Shown here: in pieces, positions 52,453-61,800 of the stretch
Layout of the letters: the number at the start of each line of letters is the position of its first letter
Numbering within the stretch: position 1 is the stretch's first letter
Source: Tritrichomonas musculus
Lineage: Eukaryota; Parabasalia; Tritrichomonadida; Tritrichomonadidae
Length of the DNA stretch: 64,000 nt
Direction: 5' to 3'
Assembly (NCBI GenBank): GCA_039105265.1
Contig: JAPFFF010000010.1
Location: 4,154,001 to 4,218,000, forward strand
The notes under the pieces: model-generated
Database searches by the model: none
Told to the model about the DNA's origin: nothing
Seen by the model: the letters and a program-made list of their open reading frames with translations, nothing else
Position numbers and translations under genes: made by a program

Positions 52453-54281
52453 CTACATTTGAAAAATTGAACATTTGTATGATATAATTTCTCTCATCCT
52501 CGAAAGTTCAGATTTATCAGTCATAGCTTTACCTAACTGTAGAACTTTTTCTATATTATCTGAATTTATCAATCCACCGTTTTCAAATAATTTTATATTA
52601 TAATCCAATAAGCGGCCTCTAAAACATTTAAAAAGATGAAAAGAGTCCGAAATTGGAAAAATATCTTCATCTTGGGATTGTATCAAATAAGAATTAGTTA
52701 AAAGATCTTGAAATTTTTAAATTTTAATTGATTGTTTGACAAAAAAAACTTCGTGTATTTGACTCGCTCCCCTATCGCCATCTGTAGCTTGAAAAAGTGG
52801 TATGATGCCAATTTGTCTGAGCTTTTGTTTTATAAATTCAGCTATTTGATCAATTTCTTCTTTATACGAACCATTTTCAGAAAGTTTAATGTGTATGATC
52901 TTTGGTGGAAACGAATAATCCAAAGGAACTATTAAAAAGATAAATCCATATGAGTATCTGTGAACAATGATTGTTGGTGATTTATTATTTAATGATTCTT
53001 CGGTTGCGGGGTCATTTGATGATTCTTCTGTTTCAGTTTCATTTGATGATTCTTCTGCAATGGCCTCATCTAAGTACTGCTTCATTGTTTGATCAAAGTT
53101 TTTGGAATTAGAAGAGCATCCGAGAGACGAGCCATTAAAAGTCCTGAATGCAAATGCGTCTATTGTAAGAGTACATTCACCTGTAATATTATATTTACTA
53201 ATTAAATCTAAGCAAAAATCTAGGTCTGTTAATGACTTTTTGATATTCTTTATCAGCATAGAATATTTGTTATGCAATCTGTTCTTGGAAGGAAAAGGAA
53301 GCACCTGTCTTAATACTCGATATGACTTAGCACAAAGTGAATATAAAATCTGTGAAAAGTCATAGAATTGTTCTGAGTACCTCCCCCTGTTTTTTTTTTT
53401 TACGAACGATGTTTAACAAAAGCTCTGTTTATATTTGGAAGCCTAGTTTTTCTTGCGAAGTGAAATTATCCGAATTGTTTTGATCAGACAAATCTTTTAT
53501 TTTCAGAACTGCAGTTAGATATTCAATATCTAATTTTAACCTCATATTTTTGGCATTCATTTCTGCAATTAATATCTTATTTTTATCAAAATCGAGTGAT
53601 TTAAAAACTAAAAATGCATTAATTTCATTATGAAGCTTATTAATGGTCTGTTTATAACCAAAATCAGTGTTTTTTTTGGAAACTTCAAAATATAGGGCAT
53701 CAGATATTTCATGTGATTTTTTAAAAAAGTTACAACATTCAAATGATACAACTTCAGATGTCTCAAGAAAAATACTACCTGAAAGAGACTGAGCTGCTTG
53801 CTCATAGTTATCAAATTGCTTTCGAAAAAATTGTGCTATTGAATTTAATTTTGAACTATTTAGTGATTTGCATGATTTTGAAAATTTGTCCTGATTTTCA
53901 AAACAATAATTAGATATTAATTAATAATGGTTTACTTTGTTCGTCAGAATCATTGATATTTGGTTTTCCATGTGAACTATTTGGAGAATTAAATAAAAAG
54001 TTTTTATTACAATTGCTATCTATTTTATTAAATAAATTTAAATTTTGACCAGTTAGCGATGATTTACTTTGCTCATTGACATTGAAATCTTGATATTTGT
54101 GGTTATTAAACCACAGACGCACATATCGATGGGTCCACCTTTCTGAATAAGTATGAAGTAATTTTGAAGTCTCATGTGCGATTTGATTTCTCTTATTATG
54201 CCTTTCTGGAAATGATAAATATTCAGGTAGTTTTTTTATATAAAATTGCCAATTCTTCCCGTCCAGGATATTATCTTGCAT
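52453..54281 (-). pseudogene. Broken DDE/RNase H-like transposase
   Basis: Read from 54281 down there are four open blocks: 54281-53910 (a homeodomain-like WTHRYVRLWFNNHK segment), about 53922-53424 (coiled-coil-like, without ATG), about 53385-52717, and 52686-52453. The third has RYSEQFYDFSQILYSL, LPFPSKN, LTIDAF (first acidic residue) and ATDGDRG (second). The fourth, in the same frame after one stop, has DSFHLFKCFRGRLL. The order zinc finger, coiled coil, Asp, Asp, DxxHxxK resembles P-element/THAP9 transposases; Kolobok-like families are an alternative. At least one in-frame stop and two frame changes separate the blocks. Confidence 0.6.
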
Positions 54282-54478
54282 TAAGCGATAAGCTCTCTTG
54301 CTGTTTTTCTTCCATCAAAACGTAAAATGAAATCTTTTAATATGATCTTTTTATAATTAACAATAAAAGGCCAATTCATCATATTTACATTTAACCATAA
54401 AAGGCGAAAAAAATTGAATGGAATAATAGACACAGGTCAAATAAGGTGAATTTGAACATAATCAAACGATTATTTTAA

Positions 54479-54808
54479 GGGACCACTATCAAATTCTATG
54501 TTAAAAATTCTATGAGTTATCACAAAATTAATTGACTTAAAAAAAATTATTTCTTGAGTATTTTTGCTATATTTTGGTATATATAAATTATATAAATTAC
54601 ATATCATTTATTTCTATTCTTCTTTTAAGCCTATTCCCTTTTTTCAATAAAAATTTAAAAGTTGAAAGGAGTAAATATTTTACAAAAATGATCGGAATGG
54701 TGAAATTTTAAAGTTTTAAACTTTTTCCGAGATAACAACTATTGATTTTTCTTTTCTATGAGTTTTCTCAATATTGAAATGTTTACAAAAAAATATGATA
54801 GTGGTCCC
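54479..54808. mobile_element. 330-bp TTAA-flanked MITE
   Basis: Inverted ends GGGACCACTATCA with TTAA on both sides (54475-54478, 54809-54812). TTAA is the piggyBac target, though a TA target (Tc1-like) cannot be excluded. Interior AT-rich, no ORF. Confidence 0.75.
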
Positions 54809-55017
54809 TTAAATTCAAATTTAAAAAACTATTTATCTTTTTTTTGAGACGATAAAATTTAATTTTAACTAGTTAAATTTTTCTTAAAAAAAGTCATATA
54901 ATATCATATTTTCAAGAGATAAAAATTTATCGGAAAACATTTCTACCTAACTACTTTTAAAAAGTTTATATATTGTTTGCAAATTTTGATATATTGATTT
55001 TTATTCATTAATAATTA

Positions 55018-55114
55018 AAGTGTGTCCACTATTAGGAAAGTTAAAATTTTGAAAACTCATTCAATATTTCTATGAGCTTATTCAAAAAATACTTTCTAAA
55101 TTGTGGACGTACTT
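55018..55114. mobile_element. 97-bp TA-flanked MITE
   Basis: Inverted ends AAGT(G/A)(T/C)GTCCAC with TA flanks (55016-55017, 55115-55116); near-palindromic throughout. Confidence 0.7.
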
Positions 55115-55162
55115 TAATATAATATAATTTCATGCGTTTTTTTAAATAAATTATTAACTTCA

Positions 55163-55402
55163 TTACCGAACATTTAATTGAGTTGTTATATATGCATCAC
55201 TAAAAAACCTGGTAAGTCTGTTAAATGAGCAAATGTGTTTTCTTTCGTTTGGCCTGTCTTTTCTACATGCATATCCACATTTCAATTTTCTACCACCAAT
55301 TATCATTGTTTTTTTGCAATTTGCTACGGACCTCATTTGACCTTGAAAAAACATTCTTTTAGTTTCCCAATCGGATTCTGGAAAAAGTTCAGTAGAAATC
55401 AT
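55163..55402 (-). CDS. Small zinc-finger protein, probable N-terminal part of the transposon's protein
   Basis: 79 residues from ATG 55402. A likely zinc site is formed by Cys and His in CKK, KCGYACRKD and ERKHICSF. It starts about 130 bp inside the right end of the decayed transposon and has the orientation of its transposase, from which two later insertions separate it. Probably the DNA-binding module or a separate accessory ORF of the element. Confidence 0.5.
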   Translation of the reverse strand: MISTELFPESDWETKRMFFQGQMRSVANCKKTMIIGGRKLKCGYACRKDRPNERKHICSFNRLTRFFSDAYITTQLNVR

Positions 55403-55834
55403 TTAAAATAAATACTCATTTATAAAAAATTATATCTTTTCAAAAGGTTTGCTTGATCCCAAGGGATTTTTTCATCATCCCAGGATAACGTTATCCCAGC
55501 AGTTTATCCCATTTGAACAGTTTTAGCCAGGCACATGTATAGATTCCATTTTAATATAAAAATTTGCAAATCTTCATTATTTAATTAAAAAAGTTATATG
55601 TGCTTTTTATATTTTATTAGGTTAACAAATTATTAGTTAACATATAACGTACATTTTTAATAAATTTAAATATTATAATAAATAAGCAAATAATTAAAAA
55701 ACATAAATAAAGAATACACATTTTTTTTTTTTTTAAAAGAAGCTATTATATTATAAGAAAAAAATTAAATATTTAAACCGTTTAAATCATTCAAAAAGTT
55801 TAAAATTTTACGTTTTATCTAAATATCATATGTG

Positions 55835-58800
55835 ATGACTCAGTCTAAGTATCATTCTAGATTATATCAATCGACGAGAGTTAAAATTAAATTAAAAGCT
55901 TCTCCATTCAATTCGAAAATACGAATTTTCGCAATGGCTAAAACTCCAGCAGATGTTATCAAAGGACTTAATCCACGAGGAAATCCTCGCAATTATAAGT
56001 CTAAACAAAGCCCAATAATTGAAGATATCTCATCAATTTCGAATGCTTTTTCACATTTACATAACGATGTTGAAACTTTACTAGATAAAAACACAGAAGA
56101 AGCCAAAGACGCCGAAATACACGACTCAGAATTATTTAAAGCTCTTTTACCCTTATCACAAAAATATTCTCGCTCACAATTTTTCAATGATAGAATTAAA
56201 AACGACTTACAACGCAATAGAAGCAGTAATGATTTATTTTCTACAAGAAAAAGGCATCATCGCCAAAGATTTACCTATGACGGACCAGAGCGTTCTTTAG
56301 TTTCTCCGAAACCTCGACATTTTTCTCCAAATGCCAGATATAAACGCACAATTCCATTAAAACTAAACAATCAGAGAGCTAGACGACGATCATCAATCAC
56401 TCGTAGTTCGCTTCCAGTAATATCTTTGAATCATCCAAGAAGTAATTCAGTATCAGATTTCAACGCCAAAAAATCTAGTAGTCCACAAAGCAATAAATCA
56501 CTCCACGGAAGTCCAGTTAGTAGAATTCCAAACAATCAAGATATTCCAGATCTTGAATCAAGAAGTATTTTATTTGATTCAAAAAGTAAAAATGCTAACC
56601 AAGAAGCTCAGAAAAAATCAAATCAATCTTTTCCAAATGAAAATAATCAACAAAATAATGATCGTAAAGTTATTTTTGATATCGATAATAACCCCACTGA
56701 AAAAACTCAAACAACGATCAAAAACGATTCAAAAAGTCCAAATAAAAATTCTAAAAAAGAGCAGAACAAATCTCAGCTTAACCCTTCTAATTCTAAAAGT
56801 GCCGCCAGTCCCAAAAGGCGGCCAACAAATCAAAACGACGATAAAGAAAGCATTCAAAATGACAAATTAAACAAAAGTGACAAAACAAACGATCAACAGC
56901 AACAGAAATTGTCTTCAAAAGAAGTTGATCTAGAAGATGATAAAGAAAAGTCAGGCAAATTACAAAAGGATGCCCAAAAAGAAGGTGACGCATTAGGCGC
57001 AAAGCTGAAAGAAGATGAAAAGAAGAAGGCAGAGAAAGAGGAAGAAGCCAAAAAACTAGCAGAAAAAGGAAAACAAAGCGAAGCCAAAGAACTAGCAGAA
57101 AAAGAAGCTGAATTATTAGCCGAGAATGAAAGACAGAAAGAAGCAGAACAATTACCATTAAATGAACAACAAAAAGAGGCCGAATTGATCGCAGAGAACG
57201 AAAGACAGAAAGAAGCTGAATTATTGGCTGAAAAAGAGAAACAGAAGGAAGCCGAATTGCTGGCCGAGAAAGAGAAAGAAAAAGAAAAAATTGATGTTTT
57301 GAATATGACAGAATTTAACGATTCTTGCTTCCTTGAAAACGAAGGCTTGAATTCTCCACTGTTTGTTTGCACTCCCTACTCGAGCTTCCTCTCAGTGAAG
57401 GCCTTCAGCAACCAAGACAGCAAGACCCAAAAGAGCCAGGACGACAAAGACCAAACAGGACAAGACGACAAGAGCCAGACCAAAGACGATAAACCATCGA
57501 TAATTCCACTTGACGATGACGAACTGTTGAAGACTGACTTTAACACGAGCAACTTCATTTATGAGCCGAAAGACCAGATGTTCAAGCCATCGTCACTTTT
57601 CGAAGACCGAGGCTTATTAAATAATGAATTCAGCACAATCAACTTCACTTCAGAAGCGAAAGAGAAGTCAAACTGCTCTGCAGGCGAATCATTTAACGTC
57701 AGCAGTCAAAAAGTCAACTTTTTCAACAAAGAAGCAAGTTTGAAAAACAAGAAAAAGAACGTTAAAAAATCATCAATTAAATCAGAAAATGAACATGATT
57801 TAATAAAGTTTGACCAATCTATTCAATTGGATGATTCCAATAGAATTATTGACGGTTATGAAAGAGATCAACTTAATTCATACAATTTATTGCTGTTTAA
57901 ACAAGACGAGTTTGTTATTCCTCAGCAGACAGGAAAGAATGACTCTCCTTACAACAACTTTTTGAGAGAAATTGAAAATGATTCAATGTCAACAATTCCA
58001 ACACTTTTCAATGCTTTACAAATCTCTGACTTTCCAAGCAAAACTTCCCAAAATGAAGAAGATGAAGAAGAAAACAATGAAAACGAGCAGATCTTTGATG
58101 ACGAAAAAAGAAGAAATTTCTTGTTTCAAGATCGAAGTGCAAATTTGTTGTTTGGTAACTCGTCCAAACTTTTCGGTTTTACTAATGATTTCGGTGACTC
58201 TGTTCAGACCAATGTTAATGAAATATCAATGATAAATGAAGATGCTGAGAACATTGCTAATCGAAGAGAAAGAAGCATTTCAAGCTTTGAATACAAACTG
58301 CCAACAATTAATGACTCAATGTTTCTACCTTTGACATTTTTGAATGAAAGTAAACCAATGATCTGTGATGAAAACGGCCCATTGAATCAATCACAATCAT
58401 CGTTCCAGCTCACAAACGAAGACCCGAACAACAAAGATGATTTTCTTGTCTCTTGCAAAGATTGTGAAAAAGAAAAGATGATCAATGATTACAAGATAGA
58501 ATATTCATCATTTGTAAACAAATCTTCTTCCTTTGTATGTCAACAAAAACGTTCTGAATACCGAATTAAAACACTTGATAATTCATTTGTTGACTTGCTT
58601 CAAACAGCTTCAAAATTCATAGATAAAGGTTTCAATAATAATGATGATTTTGAATGCAAGCAGACTTACAAATTCGTTGATAAAAATTGGGTTGAAGATG
58701 ACTTCGAGTGCAAACAAACATCAAAGTTTATCGATGATAGTCTTTATAATGACTTTAAACTACCAAAATCAGTCAACATTGATTACGTTAACGATGACTT

Positions 58801-61800
58801 TAGATCAGATTTGTCATCAAATAATATTATTCAAAATGATGACTTTGAAATATTGAAACCAAGCCAATTCATTGATAACAACTACAATAAAGACTTTGAA
58901 TTACCTAAAACAGGTGAATACACAGATTATTCAACTTACAATGATGACTTCGAACCTAAGTTATCATCACAAGTCATTCAAAATGACGATTTTCAAACAC
59001 AAAGATCTACTCAATTCATTGATCATCTGTGCTACAGCGACTTTGCATTATCAAGATATGACAAACACATTGACAACACTGCCTTTAATAATAATAATAA
59101 TGAATTTAAGTCACAATTATCATCAAATCGTGTCAAGCTTGATGACTTTAAAGTAAAAAGACCAAGTAAGTTCATTGACGACAATTGCAGCAAAGACTTT
59201 GAATTACAAAAGACAGCCAAAATCATTGTTAATGACGATGATTTCACATGCAAACAAACATCTAATTATACTGATCTTGGCAATTATAACAAAGATTTCA
59301 CATTACCGAAGACAGATGATATTTTCATTGACAAGAGAGTAAGCGGAAATGAATTTGACATTCGACAGCCGACAAGAATCATTGCAAAAGATCGTTTTAA
59401 TGACGATTTCACATGCCAAAAATTGCCAGAAAGAATCATTATTGATAATGACTTTGAATTACCTAAGCTATCACGCTTTGTTGACACTTTCTTTGACAAG
59501 AATGACTTTGAAATACCGAAAAGTAAGGCTATTCAATTTAGTGACGACTTTACATGTCAACAAACATCAAAAGTCATTGAAGACAACGACGATCTTTTTC
59601 AATGCCAACAGTCATCAGAAGTCAACCAGCAAGACTGCATGAAAATATGCAATTTAGACACCGTTAAAGATGAATACAAAGTAAACATCGAAGAGATGAC
59701 CATAACTTGTGACAATGAAATTAAAGAAGTTAATAAAGAATCATTTACAATCACGAATGATAATGAAAATAACAAGCCAACTGATTTCGTAATCAATAGT
59801 TCTGATTACCATGAAGAAGAGAAGCCACGTTCATTAATTTCTGAAAGTAAAGAAGCTTCTTCAACAATCAGCAGAAATGCAAACAATTATACTGACACAG
59901 TCAAGTTTTATTTATTCAGCAACGATGATTTCCAATATAATGAATTCAACGCAATTAATGAAACTGAATATGATCAATTCCTTCCGACAATGAATGACAA
60001 ATGTTTCCAGTCTATTTCATTCTTATCTACACCATTCACTAGTGATTTCATTGTGAAAGAGACTCCCGAATCCAGCAAGCTTAACAGCCAAGTTTTTAAT
60101 GATGACGACTTTGATTTGTCTTCATCGAAAACAACCGAAAATAATAAAATATTTAATAATGATGATTTCAATTTGCATCATAATGATAAAATTATTTCAA
60201 CTGTGCAAAAGAATTCATTCATATCTGATCTATCTGAAGGAATTGATAAAAAATCAATTGAAAAGAATGAATTTAAAATTTCTGACAGTTCTTCTTATAA
60301 AGAAAAAAGTGGAAAGTTCACAATTGAAGACTCTGTTTATGACTCATCTATGTTTAATGATATGAAGATCGATAACAGGAACAGTTACAAAGAAGAGAAT
60401 CATTTATTGAATGACAATTTCTATACTCAAAGTTTGTGTTCGAATCCAACCATTCAAGAAACTAGCTTTTTATCTGAAATTAAAAATGAAAGCGTTATTA
60501 ATGATGACTTTTGCACTCCTTTATTTAATGAAACTTCATTTTCTGCGAATATACAAGAGTTTGATTTATCAATCAACAAAAAATACACAGATGATGCTGA
60601 AATCAACTTTACTTGTGAATCTGACAGTTATAAAGACGAAACACAACAACAATTCAATGAAACTGATTTTAATTATGTTGACAATCAAAACTTGAGTGAA
60701 TTTTTGACAATTCAAAGCAGCGACAAATTATTTGTTACTGAAGAAACAATTCTTAACAACAATTATAATAACAACGATTATTCAATTCCATCTAGTTTTT
60801 ACAATATTGCAAACATGATTGAAAATCGCTGCATTTATAATTCTAATGAACACTTGTTTAGGCTTCCTAGAGTTAAAGATGCACACTTGGACACATCTAA
60901 TAAAATGTCAACAACAGACAAAGGAAACTTGAAATCAATCATGTCTTCATATTCATCAATTGACATTTCTATGAATAATTCAAAATTGCCTAAAGAGAAC
61001 GAATTTAATGATTCTGATGTCAACAAACTTAAAGACAATGCAAGCTCACCTGTTCTTGAAAAAGGAGAATATAAAGAAAGAGAGAAAACTTTCAATGTCG
61101 ACAAGTCTAAGTACAAAGAACCAAAGGATTCAAAGCAAGTTCTAAAGCCAAATAACTTCACAAATAAAAGCATATTAGTTGTTAATAAAAAGGAGAATTA
61201 CATCGATAACAAGAAGTATAATGATATGACATCTCCTGTTGACACCAAAGATTATAAGGATTCGAAATCACCTAGACAATATGTAAAGACAACTAATTAT
61301 AAAGATTTGAAATCTTCAAATCTTGTTGTAAAGCCAAATAACTACACAAATTCAAGCTCATTGATCATTGATGAAGACGACATTCATTTTGTTGTCAAAT
61401 GCAATGAAATGAACTGCATCATTGACGACAAGAATTACAAAGGAAATGACGTTTCTAAGAAAATTTTGAAGCCAAATAAATTCACAAATCGAAGCAAGTT
61501 GGTTGTTGACAAAAAAGAGAAATATTTGGTCGATAAAAAGGATGAAATGACATCAAATGTTGACACCAAAGATTACAAAGAATCAGATGAATCAAAGCAT
61601 TCTTTAGAGCAGAATAATTATAAAGATCCGAAGTTTTCAAAACTTGTTATAAGACCAAATAACTATACAAATTCAAGTCCTTCTGAACAAATATTGAAAG
61701 ACAATAATAATTACAACCAAACGAGCAAATCAAAACCTGTTTCTAAACAAGAAAATTACAAGGAAAAAGAAACTTCGAAGAACATTTCAAACCCAGAGAA

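Larger units (their letters stand above)
51436..55530 (-). mobile_element. Decayed 4.1-kb DNA transposon (possibly P-element/THAP9-like)
   Basis: The inverted ends share C(A/T)GGCTAA, CTGT and CAAATGGGAT, followed by GGGAT-rich sequence on both sides. No target duplication is visible at the ends. The minus-strand genes inside are a zinc-finger ORF (55163-55402) and a broken transposase (52453-54281). Two small elements (54479-54808 and 55018-55114) have inserted between them, so this copy is old and cannot mobilise itself. Confidence 0.6.

Noticed and set aside
56793-57372. Minus-strand ORFs (121 and 159 codons) rich in Ser/Phe/Leu
   Set aside because: Antisense shadows of the Lys/Glu repeat region of the giant plus-strand ORF.
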